From Streptomyces ficellus (lineage in GTDB: Bacteria > Actinomycetota > Actinomycetes > Streptomycetales > Streptomycetaceae): 64,000 nt of DNA. The notes beneath the pieces were generated by a model. That model saw only the letters and a list, made by a program, of their open reading frames with translations, searched no databases and was not told the DNA's origin. Location: positions 186,001 through 250,000 of the forward strand of contig NZ_JAUEPL010000003.1 of the NCBI RefSeq assembly GCF_030406405.1, given 5' to 3'. Shown here in pieces: positions 45,905-54,116 of the stretch; position 1 is the stretch's first letter; every line of letters starts with the position of its first letter. A program made the position numbers and the translations under genes.

Positions 45905-47518
45905 ATGCGTGCCTACCTTGCTTCCTCGATCGGCGTCGCGTGCACCGCCGCCCTTGTGCTCCCGCTCACCCTCCCCACCGCCTCCGCGGCCGCCCAAGCC
46001 CCGGCACCCGCCCCGCGCCCCGACCGGGCCGCTGCCGCCGGCTCCGCCGCGCCCGACAGGTCCGCCGCGCCCGACAGGTCCGCCGCGCCCGACAGGTCCG
46101 CCGCGCCCGACAGGTCCGCCGCGCCCGACAGGTCCGCCGCCCCCGCCGGGGAGGCGGCCGTGTCCGGCTCCACGCAGTCCCTGCCGCTCGTGCCGCTGCG
46201 AGCCGAGCGGGTGGCGGGTGTGCCGCAGCAGGGGCTGGCCCGGCGCGACGTGCGGCCGTTCTCGCTGGTCGGCGTCGTCTGGGACGACCCCGACGCGGAG
46301 CTGCACGGCTCGGTCGAGGTCCGCACCCGTGCCGTCGGCGGCCACACCTGGTCCGGCTGGCAGGCCGTCGAGACCCACAACCACGCACACGCCGCCGACC
46401 CCGGCACTCCCGAACGCGACTCGGGCACCGTCCGCGGCTCCACCGCCCCGCTGTGGGTCGGCGCCTCGGACGGCGTCGAAGTACGCGTACGGGCCGAGGC
46501 GCCCCGTTCCGGCTCCACCGCCCCCCCGCTGCCCCGGGGCATGCGCATCGAACTCGTCGACCCCGGCGACGAGCCCAGCAGTGAGGACCCCGCCCAGGGC
46601 CCCGAGGTGCCCGAGGACGCCACGCAGAGCGACACCACGCAGAGCGACACGGCGCAGAGCGACACCACGCAGAGCGACACGGCGCAGGGCGACACCACGC
46701 ACAGCGACACGACGCAGAGCGCCGAAGCCGACACCACCGGCCAGGTCCCCGCCCCGGCCCCGGCGCTGACCCCGGAGGAATCCGCCGCCTCGGCCGTCAA
46801 CGCCGAACTCGTGCCGCTCGGCGCCACCGAGATCCCCGAACTGTCCAAGGAGGAGACCGAGGCCGCGCTCGCCGACGAGTCGGAGGAGCAGGCCGGTGAG
46901 TTCGTGAAGCCGTACGTCGGCCCCCGCCCGCGCATCATCACCCGCAAGGGCTGGCGCGCGGACGAGAAGCTGCGCGAACGCGACTTCGTCTACACCAAGT
47001 CCGTCCAGGCCGCGTTCGTCCACCACAGCGCCACCGGCAACAACTACACCTGCAAGCAGGCCCCCTCCGTCCTGCGCAGTATTTACCGCTACCACGTCAA
47101 GAGCAGCGGCTGGCGCGACATCGGCTACAACTTCGCCATCGACAAGTGCGGAAACATCTACGAAGGGCGTGCGGGAGGCGTGGCCAAGCCGGTGCTGGGC
47201 GCGCACACGCTGGGCTTCAACAGCAACAGCATGGGCATCGCCGTCCTCGGCACGTACAGTCAATCGACCCCGCGCTCCGCCGCGGTGACCGCGGTGGCGA
47301 AGCTGACGGCGTGGAAGCTCGGGCTGTACGGAAAGGATCCGCGGGCCAAGACCACGCTGACGTCCGGCGGCGGAAACCGGTACAAGAAGGGCACGAAGGT
47401 CAAGCTCAACGTCATCTCCGGGCACAGGGACGGCTTTTTGACCGACTGCCCGGGAGCCAAGCTCTACGGCAAGCTGGGCACGGCCCGGAAGGCGGCGGCG
47501 AAGTACCAGGGCCGGTGA
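45905..47518 (+). CDS. Secreted PGRP-type N-acetylmuramoyl-L-alanine amidase
   Basis: Predicted zinc amidase of the peptidoglycan-recognition (Amidase_2) family, 537 residues. A signal peptide is at 1-~28 (SSIGVACTAALVLPLTLPTA). Two repeat linkers follow: Ala-Pro-Asp-Arg-Ser units at ~47-76 and Asp/Thr/Gln/Ser units at ~240-272. A beta-rich region lies between them (QGLARRDVRPFSLVGVVWDD). The PGRP domain (~340-537) has QAAFVHHSATGNN, RDIGYNFAIDKCGNIYEGR, GAHTLGFNSNSMGIAVLG and TDCPGAKLY; the two His and the final Cys are the likely zinc ligands and the Tyr of GYNF is also conserved, so it should be active. It cuts the bond between muramic acid and the stem peptide. Confidence 0.92.
   Translation: MRAYLASSIGVACTAALVLPLTLPTASAAAQAPAPAPRPDRAAAAGSAAPDRSAAPDRSAAPDRSAAPDRSAAPDRSAAPAGEAAVSGSTQSLPLVPLRAERVAGVPQQGLARRDVRPFSLVGVVWDDPDAELHGSVEVRTRAVGGHTWSGWQAVETHNHAHAADPGTPERDSGTVRGSTAPLWVGASDGVEVRVRAEAPRSGSTAPPLPRGMRIELVDPGDEPSSEDPAQGPEVPEDATQSDTTQSDTAQSDTTQSDTAQGDTTHSDTTQSAEADTTGQVPAPAPALTPEESAASAVNAELVPLGATEIPELSKEETEAALADESEEQAGEFVKPYVGPRPRIITRKGWRADEKLRERDFVYTKSVQAAFVHHSATGNNYTCKQAPSVLRSIYRYHVKSSGWRDIGYNFAIDKCGNIYEGRAGGVAKPVLGAHTLGFNSNSMGIAVLGTYSQSTPRSAAVTAVAKLTAWKLGLYGKDPRAKTTLTSGGGNRYKKGTKVKLNVISGHRDGFLTDCPGAKLYGKLGTARKAAAKYQGR
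46043..46150 (+). repeat. 18-bp tandem repeats in amidase gene
   Basis: Five exact copies of TCCGCCGCGCCCGACAGG (46043-46132) are followed by a degenerate sixth. The unit is six codons (Ser-Ala-Ala-Pro-Asp-Arg), so copy-number change keeps the frame and only alters linker length. Confidence 0.9.
46622..46720 (+). repeat. 15-bp tandem repeats in amidase linker
   Basis: About 6.6 copies of ACGCAGAGCGACACC-like units, alternating as a 30-bp higher-order pattern (ACG/GCG start). They encode Thr/Ala-Gln-Ser-Asp-Thr and are in frame. Confidence 0.88.
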
Positions 47519-47623
47519 CGACCGGGGAGGCTGTACCGAACGGTCTGCATACACTGTCCGGTCGTATCGGTCATATGACCGAGGCGGCCATCGACCGGAC
47601 CCAGCAGGAAGCAGAGACGACAG

Positions 47624-48706
47624 GTGACAGAAGCGATCCTCCTGGTCGGTGGCAAGGGCACCCGGCTGCGTCCGATGACGGTCCACACGCCCAAGCCGAT
47701 GGTTCCGGCGGCGGGTGTCCCGTTCCTCACGCACCAACTGGCCCGCGCGCGGGCGGCCGGCGTGGAGCACATCGTGCTGGCCACCTCGTACCTCGCCGAG
47801 GTGTTCGAGCCGTACTTCGGCGACGGCTCGTCGCTCGGCCTGCACATCGAGTACGTCACCGAACGCGAACCGCTCGGCACGGGCGGAGCCATCCGCAACG
47901 TCGCCTCGCGCCTGCGCTCCGGCCCGGACGAACCGGTCCTGATCTTCAACGGGGACATCCTCACCGGCCTGGACATCCCGGCGCTGGTCGACACCCACGA
48001 GACGTCCGGCGCGGACGTTTCGCTCCATTTGACCCGCGTCGAGGACCCGCGCGCCTTCGGCCTGGTGCCCACCGACCCGACCGGGCGCGTCACCGCCTTC
48101 CTGGAGAAGCCGCAGACGCCCGAGGAGATCGTCACCGACCAGATCAACGCGGGCGCGTACGTCTTCCGCCGGTCGGTCATCGACACCATCCCCACCGGCC
48201 GCCCCGTCTCGGTCGAACGCGAGACGTTCCCCGAGCTGCTGGCGACCGGCGCCCACCTCCAGGGCATGGTCGACTCGACGTACTGGCTGGACCTGGGCAC
48301 CCCGCAGGCGTTCGTACGCGGCTCCGCCGACCTCGTGCTCGGCCGCGCCCCGTCCCCGGCGGTGCCGGGCCGCCGGGGCGACCGGCTGGTCCTGGCGGGC
48401 GCCACGGTGGCCGAGGACGCCAAGCTCACCGGCGGCACGGTCATCGGCACCGGGGCGACCGTCGCGGAGGGCGCCCGGATCGACGGCAGCGTGGTGCTGG
48501 ACGGCGCGCTCGTGGAGGCCGGCGCGGTGGTCACCGACTCGCTGATCGGCGCGGGCGCGCGGGTGGGCGCGCGGACGGTGCTGCACGGCGCGGTGATCGG
48601 CGACGGCGCGCGCGTGGGCGCGGACAACGAACTGCGCGACGGCGTACGGGTGTGGTGCGGGGCGCGGCTGCCGGACGGTGCGGTGCGGTTCTCGTCGGAC
48701 CAGTGA
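47624..48706 (+). CDS. NDP-sugar nucleotidyltransferase (mannose-1-phosphate guanylyltransferase-like)
   Basis: Sugar-1-phosphate nucleotidyltransferase, 360 residues. The N-terminal Rossmann-like domain has AILLVGGKGTRLRPMTVHTP and KPMVP, the signature loop and its lysine. It continues with EREPLGTGGAIRN, LIFNGDILTG, VTAFLEKPQTP and INAGAYVFRRSVID. The C-terminal third is a left-handed beta-helix of hexapeptide-like repeats (TVIGTGATVAEGARIDGSVV and following), typical of GDP-mannose or dTDP-glucose pyrophosphorylases. GTG at 47624 gives the standard MTEAILLVGG start. The manB, SIS-isomerase and manA genes 13-16 kb downstream make mannose-1-phosphate the likely substrate; this is inference. 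Confidence 0.9.
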   Translation: MTEAILLVGGKGTRLRPMTVHTPKPMVPAAGVPFLTHQLARARAAGVEHIVLATSYLAEVFEPYFGDGSSLGLHIEYVTEREPLGTGGAIRNVASRLRSGPDEPVLIFNGDILTGLDIPALVDTHETSGADVSLHLTRVEDPRAFGLVPTDPTGRVTAFLEKPQTPEEIVTDQINAGAYVFRRSVIDTIPTGRPVSVERETFPELLATGAHLQGMVDSTYWLDLGTPQAFVRGSADLVLGRAPSPAVPGRRGDRLVLAGATVAEDAKLTGGTVIGTGATVAEGARIDGSVVLDGALVEAGAVVTDSLIGAGARVGARTVLHGAVIGDGARVGADNELRDGVRVWCGARLPDGAVRFSSDQ

Positions 48707-48756
48707 CCCGGCTGGGTCTACCCTCGTAGGGACCCCGACCCTGAGGACCGCACCCC

Positions 48757-49746
48757 GTGGCAGGCCGTTACGCCCCGCGCCCGACCCGCACGACGACCGT
48801 GCACGGCGCCGTACCCGTGCAGGGTTCGCCGGCCCGCGCGCGGTCCCGGACCCGGAGCTGGGCCCCGCCCTGGCCGCTGGACCTGGGGCTCGCCCTCGGC
48901 CCGCTGCGGCGCGGCCACGGCGACCCCACCTTCCGTACGGCCCCGGACGGCTCCCTCTGGCGCGCGTGCCGCACCCCGGCGGGCCCCGGCACGCTGCGGC
49001 TCGCGGCGCGCGGCGGGGCCGTCGAGGCGGAGGCGTGGGGCGCGGGCGCCGAGTGGCTGCTGGAGCAGGTCCCGTCCCTCCTGGGCGCCGATGACGACCC
49101 CTCCGCCTTCACCCCCCGCCACCGCCTCCTCGCCGTCACGGAGCGCCGCCGCCCCGGTCTGCGGCTCACGCGCACCGGGCTGGTGATGGAGTCGCTGATC
49201 CCCTCGATCCTGGAGCAGAAGGTCACCACGGGCGAGGCGTACCGGGCGTGGCGGCTGCTCGTACGCGGATACGGCGAGCCCGCCCCTGGCCCGGACAACC
49301 GCCTGTACGTCATGCCGGAGCCGCGCACCTGGGCGCTGATCCCGTCCTGGGAATGGCACCGCGCGGGCGTGGACTCCAAGCGCTCCTCGACGATCCTGCG
49401 CGCCGTGCGGGCGGCCCGCCGCCTGGAGGAGGCCGCCACGATGGAACCCGAGCAGGCCCGGCAGCGCCTGGAGCTGATCCCGGGCATAGGCCCCTGGACG
49501 TCCGCCGAAACGGTCCAGCGCAGCAACGGCGCCCCGGACGCGGTCACGGTCGGCGACTACCACCTGCCCGGCATCGTCGGCCACGCGCTGGCCGGCCGCC
49601 GGGAGGCCGACGACGAGGAGATGCTGGAGCTCCTGGAGCCGTACGCGGGCCAACGCCACCGCGCCGCCCGCCTGATCCTCCTCAGCGGCCACACCCCGCC
49701 CCGCCGCGCCCCCCGCTTCACCCCCGGCAACATCGCCGCGCTCTGA
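48757..49746 (+). CDS. HhH-GPD DNA glycosylase (AlkA-like)
   Basis: Helix-hairpin-helix base-excision enzyme, 329 residues, probably removing alkylated purines. The HhH motif is LELIPGIGPWTSAETVQ and the catalytic Asp follows in VTVGDYHLPGIV. LEQKVTTGEAYRAWRLLV is the typical first-helix pair. No 4Fe-4S cysteine loop (as in MutY/Nth) is present, which suits AlkA-type enzymes. The GTG start is 48 bp after the nucleotidyltransferase stop, so the two may be cotranscribed. The end of the gene, CGCCGCGCTCTGAC, is repeated 30 bp downstream. Confidence 0.88.
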   Translation: MAGRYAPRPTRTTTVHGAVPVQGSPARARSRTRSWAPPWPLDLGLALGPLRRGHGDPTFRTAPDGSLWRACRTPAGPGTLRLAARGGAVEAEAWGAGAEWLLEQVPSLLGADDDPSAFTPRHRLLAVTERRRPGLRLTRTGLVMESLIPSILEQKVTTGEAYRAWRLLVRGYGEPAPGPDNRLYVMPEPRTWALIPSWEWHRAGVDSKRSSTILRAVRAARRLEEAATMEPEQARQRLELIPGIGPWTSAETVQRSNGAPDAVTVGDYHLPGIVGHALAGRREADDEEMLELLEPYAGQRHRAARLILLSGHTPPRRAPRFTPGNIAAL

Positions 49747-49882
49747 CGGGCCCCCTTCGCGCTCGCCGCGCTCTGACCGGACGCCGTGCTCCCCGTGCTC
49801 GCCGTGCTCCCCGTGCTCCCCGTGTTCGCCGTGTTGGCTGTGCCCGCCGCGTTTGCCGTGCCCGCGCTCGCCGTGCCCGCCC
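49733..49882. repeat. Duplicated glycosylase gene end and 9-bp repeat array
   Basis: TCGCCGCGCTCTGAC occurs at 49733-49747 (spanning the TGA stop) and again at 49763-49777. From ~49784 to 49882 follow about ten decaying units near CCGTGCTCC/CCGTGCTCG. The array is non-coding and ends ~75 bp before the fbiB stop. Confidence 0.75.
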
Positions 49883-49956
49883 GCCCGGCCGGCCCCCGCC
49901 CGCCCGGCCGGGGTGCCGTTGGGGCCGCTCGCAACGCCGCCCCCAGCCACCCCGGC

Positions 49957-51261
49957 TCACCGCACCTCGACGAACCCCTCCGCCTCCCGCGCCGGGCGCG
50001 GTACCGGCGGCGCAGCCGCGTGGCCCACCGCGACCGCACCCATCGGGTCCCAGTCGTCCGGCAGGTCCAGTACGTCCCGTACGACGTCCCGGCAGAACAT
50101 CGTCGACGACACCCACGCCGCCCCCAGCCGCTCGCCGGCCAGCGCTACCAGGAAGTTCTGCACCCCCGCGCCCGCCGCGACCACGAACATCTCCCGCTCC
50201 GCCGCCGCGCGCCGCTCGTCGCCGTACGGGTGCGAGCCCTCCATCACCAGGCACGGCACCACCAGGTAAGGCGCCCGCCGCAGGACGTCGCCGCGCCGGA
50301 CGCGGCGCGCGATGGCCTCCTCGCCGAGGCCGTCGCGCCGCAGGTCCGCGATCCACGCGTCGCGCATCGCGTCCAGCAGCCGTATCCGCGATTCCGCCGA
50401 CTCCAGCAGCACGAAGCGCCACGGCGTGGTGTGGTGGGGCGCGGGCGCCGTCAGCGCCGCGGCGACCGCCCGCCGCACCGCGCCCGGGTCCACGGGGTCG
50501 GCCGTGAACTCCCGCACCGTGCGCCGTTGCGTGACCGCCTCGCGTACCGCCTCCGACGTACCGAGCCGGAACATGTCGTCGGCCGCGTTGCGCACCAGCG
50601 CCCGGGCCCCCGCCGAGTCGTCGGGGACCACCAGGTGCGCCAGCCCCCGCACCACCGCGACCGGCAGCCCGGCCGCCTTGCCCTTCACCAGGTCACCGGC
50701 CGCGGCGAGCTCGTCGGCACTGGCGACCACGGTGGCGACCAGCGGGTTGCCGTACGTGTCGGTGCCGCCGCGCAGGTCGTCCAGCACGCGTACGCCCGCC
50801 GCGCCGATCGCCACATCGGTGAGCCCGCTGCGCCACGGCCGCCCGGAGGTGTCCGTGACCACGACGCCGACGTCCACACCGAGCGCGTCCCGCAGCCCCG
50901 CGCGTATCGCACGTGCGGACGCGTCCGGGTCCTCCGGCAGCAACAGCACGGTCCCGGCAGGGGTGTTGGACGCGTCGACGCCCGCCGCGGCCATCACCAG
51001 CCCCTGCCGGTTCTCGACGATGCGAAGGGCACCGCGCCGCGCCACCACCCGTACCGTCTCGGCATCGATGGCGGCCTCCCGGTCGTCCGCCGCGACGATC
51101 CGCCCCTCCGCCTTGCTGACGATCTTCGACGTGACGAGCAGGATGTCACCGTCGGCCAGCCCCGGCTCGGTGGCGGCGATCAGCTTGGCGAGGTCGTCAC
51201 CCGGACGCACCTCCGGCAGCCCGGGCAGCGCCCACACCCGGTAGGAGGCGGAGGGCGTCAT
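49957..51261 (-). CDS. fbiB: Coenzyme F420-0:L-glutamate ligase / nitroreductase fusion
   Basis: Two-domain F420 biosynthesis enzyme, 434 residues. The N-terminal half (about 1-245) is the gamma-glutamyl ligase (CofE type): [54 protein letters not shown]. The C-terminal half is an FMN-binding nitroreductase-like domain, [18 protein letters not shown], which in FbiB reduces the dehydro-F420 precursor. Together they complete and polyglutamylate F420. The ATG at 51261 overlaps the fbiA stop by 4 bases, indicating coupled translation. F420 serves as a hydride carrier in many actinomycete redox reactions. Confidence 0.95.
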   Translation of the reverse strand: MTPSASYRVWALPGLPEVRPGDDLAKLIAATEPGLADGDILLVTSKIVSKAEGRIVAADDREAAIDAETVRVVARRGALRIVENRQGLVMAAAGVDASNTPAGTVLLLPEDPDASARAIRAGLRDALGVDVGVVVTDTSGRPWRSGLTDVAIGAAGVRVLDDLRGGTDTYGNPLVATVVASADELAAAGDLVKGKAAGLPVAVVRGLAHLVVPDDSAGARALVRNAADDMFRLGTSEAVREAVTQRRTVREFTADPVDPGAVRRAVAAALTAPAPHHTTPWRFVLLESAESRIRLLDAMRDAWIADLRRDGLGEEAIARRVRRGDVLRRAPYLVVPCLVMEGSHPYGDERRAAAEREMFVVAAGAGVQNFLVALAGERLGAAWVSSTMFCRDVVRDVLDLPDDWDPMGAVAVGHAAAPPVPRPAREAEGFVEVR

Positions 51262-52214
51262 CCACGCACCTCCTCGGCGAGCGCCAGCGCTTCCCGGGCC
51301 ATCGCCGCCGTGGCGTCCACGTCCGTCATCATCAGCGGCACCGCCTGGCAGCGGATGCCGGCCGCCTCGACCTCGCCGACCGTGCCGGCGTCCACCGTGT
51401 CGACGAGCCAGCCGTCCAGCAGCCCGGAGCCGTAGTGCTGGGCGACCGCCGCGGCCGTGGACTCGACGCCCACCGCGGCGAGCACCTTGTCGGCCATGCC
51501 GCGCACCGGGGCGTTCCCGACGATGGGGGACAGGCCCACGACCGGCACGCCGGCATCGGCGATCGCCTCGCGGATCCCGGGCACCGCGAGGATCGTCCCG
51601 ATGCTCACGACCGGGTTGGACGGCGGGAAGAGCACCACGTCCGCCTCACCGATCGCCTCCAGCACGCCCGGCGCCGGCTTGGCCTGCTCCGCGCCGACCG
51701 GCACGACGGCGTGCGCGTCCACGGAGGCCCGCAGCCGCACCCAGTACTCCTGGAAGTGAACGGCCCTGCGCTCGCCCTCGACCTCGATGGCGACGTGCGT
51801 CTCCACGCGGTCGTCGGACATCGGCAGCAGCCGTACGCCCGGCTTCCAGCGGGCGCACAGCGCCTCGGTGACGGCGCTCAGCGGGTAGCCGGCGGCCAGC
51901 ATCTGCGTACGCACGATGTGCGTGGCGAAGTCGCGGTCACCGAGCCCGAACCAGTCCGGCCCCACCCCGTACGCCGCCAGTTCGCTCTTGACCTGGAAGG
52001 TCTCGTCCGCGCGCCCCCAGCCCTGCTCCTCGTTGATGCCACCGCCCAGGGTGTACATCACCGTGTCGAGGTCGGGGCAGACCTTCAGCCCGAACAGATG
52101 GATGTCATCACCGGTGTTGCCGATGACCGTGATGTCCGCGTCCGGCGCGGCCTGCTTGAGGCCGCGCAGGAAACGGGCACCGCCGATGCCGCCGGCCAGA
52201 ACCACAATGCGCAT
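51258..52214 (-). CDS. fbiA: 2-phospho-L-lactate (phosphoenolpyruvyl) transferase
   Basis: CofD/FbiA, 318 residues, transferring the phospholactyl or phosphoenolpyruvyl group from its guanylyl donor onto the deazaflavin Fo. The N-terminal phosphate loop is [16 protein letters not shown]; further conserved stretches are [29 protein letters not shown] and [14 protein letters not shown] at 52214 gives the standard start MRIVVLAGG. First gene of an fbiA-fbiB unit; the cysteine dioxygenase gene ends 13 bp upstream in the same orientation. FbiC and FbiD are not in the window. Confidence 0.95.
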   Translation of the reverse strand: MRIVVLAGGIGGARFLRGLKQAAPDADITVIGNTGDDIHLFGLKVCPDLDTVMYTLGGGINEEQGWGRADETFQVKSELAAYGVGPDWFGLGDRDFATHIVRTQMLAAGYPLSAVTEALCARWKPGVRLLPMSDDRVETHVAIEVEGERRAVHFQEYWVRLRASVDAHAVVPVGAEQAKPAPGVLEAIGEADVVLFPPSNPVVSIGTILAVPGIREAIADAGVPVVGLSPIVGNAPVRGMADKVLAAVGVESTAAAVAQHYGSGLLDGWLVDTVDAGTVGEVEAAGIRCQAVPLMMTDVDATAAMAREALALAEEVRG

Positions 52215-52227
52215 GTACGGCAGTGTG

Positions 52228-52731
52228 TCAGGCGGCTACGACATCCTGGGCCTCCGGGGCCGAGCACCTGTCGCCGTGCATCGGCATGTCGGTCAGGCCC
52301 GGGTAGTAGACGTGCAGGCTCACGGCCGGTTCGAGGGCGTCGTTGACGACGTCGTGCGCGTACCCCGGCGCGAAGACGCGCTGGGCGCCCGAGGCGAGTA
52401 CCCGCGTGCCCTTTTCCGTACGTTCCGTCAGCTCCCCTTCGAGCACGGTCAGTACGCCGGACGAGTCGCCGTGGTCGTGCAGCCCGGTGCCCTGGCCGGG
52501 GACCCAGGACAGCAGCCACACCTCGTAGCCGGGGCCGGTGCGCAGCCGGTGGTACCAGCGGGTGGTGGCGTCGTACTCGACGAGGTGCGCCCACTGGGAG
52601 CGGTCGGCGGCGATCGAGCGGGCGAGCCCGGCGAACTCGGCCACGGTGGACGGGTGCTCCTTGGCGGGCTGGAGCAGGTGCTGTACGGCGAGGATGTCGC
52701 CGGCGATCTGGAGGTCGCTGTCGCTGTTCAT
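52228..52731 (-). CDS. Cysteine dioxygenase (cupin)
   Basis: Non-heme iron cupin enzyme oxidising L-cysteine to cysteine sulfinate, 167 residues. Metal-binding motif 1 is GLHDHGDSSGVLTVLEGEL and motif 2 is YAHDVVNDALEPAVSLHVYY; the Tyr-His-rich lines match bacterial cysteine dioxygenases. The Cys of the mammalian Cys-Tyr cofactor is replaced by Gly (DHGDSSG), as in most bacterial forms. A related thiol dioxygenase substrate cannot be excluded. Its promoter must lie in the long gap toward whiB. Confidence 0.9.
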   Translation of the reverse strand: MNSDSDLQIAGDILAVQHLLQPAKEHPSTVAEFAGLARSIAADRSQWAHLVEYDATTRWYHRLRTGPGYEVWLLSWVPGQGTGLHDHGDSSGVLTVLEGELTERTEKGTRVLASGAQRVFAPGYAHDVVNDALEPAVSLHVYYPGLTDMPMHGDRCSAPEAQDVVAA

Positions 52732-53432
52732 GGGTGCGGTGGTTCCTCGGAAGAAACAGGTGCGGGGGCAGGCGCAGGGCCGACGGACCGAGCGGTCATG
52801 CGGTCATGCGGTCATGCAGGGCAACGCGGGAGACGCGGAAAGGAGACGCTGGAGCGCTACGGCATCAACAGCTGGAACAGCGACAGCGACAACAAGGGCG
52901 ACAGTGCGCCTGGACAGCGCTGCGGAACCCACGGAGGTGGGCTGCGGAGGGCGCTGTGGTCGCTGGCATGTCATCAAAGGTGACCGGCTCGATTCCTTCT
53001 GTCAACCCAATGACCGATTTGGCGGCAATGTTTCACCTCATCCGGTTACTCCGTCCGGAGAAAGGTTTGTGCAGGCCGAGGTCGGGACACATGCGGCAGC
53101 AACCACCCGCGCAAACGTCGTCGCGTTCTCGTGACCTGACTGTGATCCGGGTCGCTTCGCCGGCTCGATCGCAACACGGTCGAAGTCGTGGACGTCCTCC
53201 CTGGAGAGAGCGCTGAAAGGGAGGGTGCGGGCGGGGCGGCGGCATGTGTCTCATTTTTGCTGATTTGAACACTTTCCGCATAGCCTTGGTTCCGCAGAGT
53301 GAATACCGGGCCCAATAGCAGATCCCGGCTTGACTGGCCCGCAGCACCGCACTTGTAATTTCACTCGTGTCGTTAGGCCGAAATCGACAAACGGCCACAT
53401 CACGGGGACGCAAAGACCGACGAGGGGCGCAC
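52732..53432. promoter_or_regulatory. 700-bp whiB upstream region
   Basis: No gene is supported: frames such as 52734-53216 (+) and 53033-53623 (-) carry no domain, and the latter crosses into whiB. The region has distinctly lower GC from ~52980 on, with AT-rich stretches (ATTTTTGCTGATTTGAACAC at 53255-53274; GTAATTTCACTCGTGTCG near 53354) fitting promoters and regulator sites for whiB, which in S. coelicolor is transcribed from more than one promoter. Repeats AGCGACAGCGACAAC near 52876 are minor. Confidence 0.5.
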
Positions 53433-53696
53433 ATGACCGAGTTGTTCGAGGAACTGCTGGTCGAGGACGCGGATGAGGAACTCGGCTGGCAGGAGCGCGC
53501 GTTGTGCGCCCAGACGGATCCGGAATCCTTCTTCCCCGAGAAGGGCGGATCCACTCGCGAGGCCAAGAAGGTATGCCTCGCGTGCGAAGTCCGTTCGGAA
53601 TGCCTTGAGTACGCGCTCGCCAACGACGAAAGATTCGGAATCTGGGGCGGCCTGTCGGAGCGCGAGCGCCGCCGCCTGAAGAAAGCCGCCGTCTGA
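53433..53696 (+). CDS. whiB: WhiB, iron-sulfur developmental regulator
   Basis: Founding member of the Wbl family, 87 residues, needed for aerial hyphae to septate into spores; it works with WhiA and binds the principal sigma factor. Four cluster-ligating cysteines are present: C25, C48, C51 and C57 in the CxxC-containing VCLACEVRSECLEY. The GIWGG turn and a basic tail SERERRRLKKAAV for DNA contact follow. The size and N-terminus MTELFEELLVEDADEELGWQ match WhiB itself rather than other Wbl proteins. GAGGGG precedes the ATG by seven bases. Its last codon and stop lie at the start of a 26-bp tandem duplication. Confidence 0.97.
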   Translation: MTELFEELLVEDADEELGWQERALCAQTDPESFFPEKGGSTREAKKVCLACEVRSECLEYALANDERFGIWGGLSERERRRLKKAAV

Positions 53697-53741
53697 CGCC
53701 CGCCCGCCGGGCGCCCGTCTGACGCCTGCCCGCCGGCGCCC
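53691..53741 (+). repeat. 26-bp tandem duplication of the whiB end
   Basis: GTCTGACGCC(C)GCCCGCC-type units at 53691-53716 and 53717-53741 differ by one substitution and one base of length. The first unit contains the final Val codon and TGA of whiB. Confidence 0.85.
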
Positions 53742-54116
53742 GTCCGGCATACGGTCCACCCGGCGACCGTCCGCCCGGCCTCCGGAGAGTCACGCCCGGC
53801 GCGCCTCCGTCCGATGCCCGGGCGGCCCGCGCCCGGACGCCCGTCCGGCCACCGGCCGGTCGCGGCGGGCCGCCGCCCGGCCGCTGGAGCCGCCGCCCGC
53901 CCGGCCGGGAACCGGCCGCGAACCGGCCATCATCGGCGCCGTCCGGCCGCCAACCGGCCAAACGGCACACACATGTACGTAAAGAACGGTCCGCGGCCCG
54001 TGCTCTGTCCACAGGCGGCGGACCGCTCTCGTGCCAGCCATTAGTGTGGGGCCCCGTCCAAGACGCTCCAGCGCCCCCCCGCGGGGCGACCCCCCGGCCG
54101 GAGGGCCCGTACCCCG
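53742..54116. other. GC-rich intergenic region before giant GT2 gene
   Basis: There is no gene. The DNA is a patchwork of CGCCCGG, ACCGGCC and GCCGCCCGG repeats to ~53965, then a more AT-balanced piece (ACACACATGTACGTAAAGAACG) near 53963-53990, a plausible promoter region for the gene at 54117. A GGAGGG lies 11 bases before that start. Confidence 0.5.

Noticed and set aside
46622..46720. Regular 15-bp repeats considered as a CRISPR array
   Set aside because: There are no unique spacers, the units are contiguous and in frame within the amidase gene, and no cas genes are present.
45446..48586. 1046-codon open frame on the minus strand across the amidase and nucleotidyltransferase genes
   Set aside because: It runs antisense through two well-supported genes and part of the TIGR03089 gene and shows no family similarity.
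49784..49882. 9-bp CCGTGCTCC array considered as coding or CRISPR
   Set aside because: It has no spacers and is too short; frames through it are simple repeats on either strand.
52734..53216. 160-codon plus-strand frame in the whiB upstream region
   Set aside because: Arg-rich, without a domain or ribosome site, in a region more likely to be regulatory.
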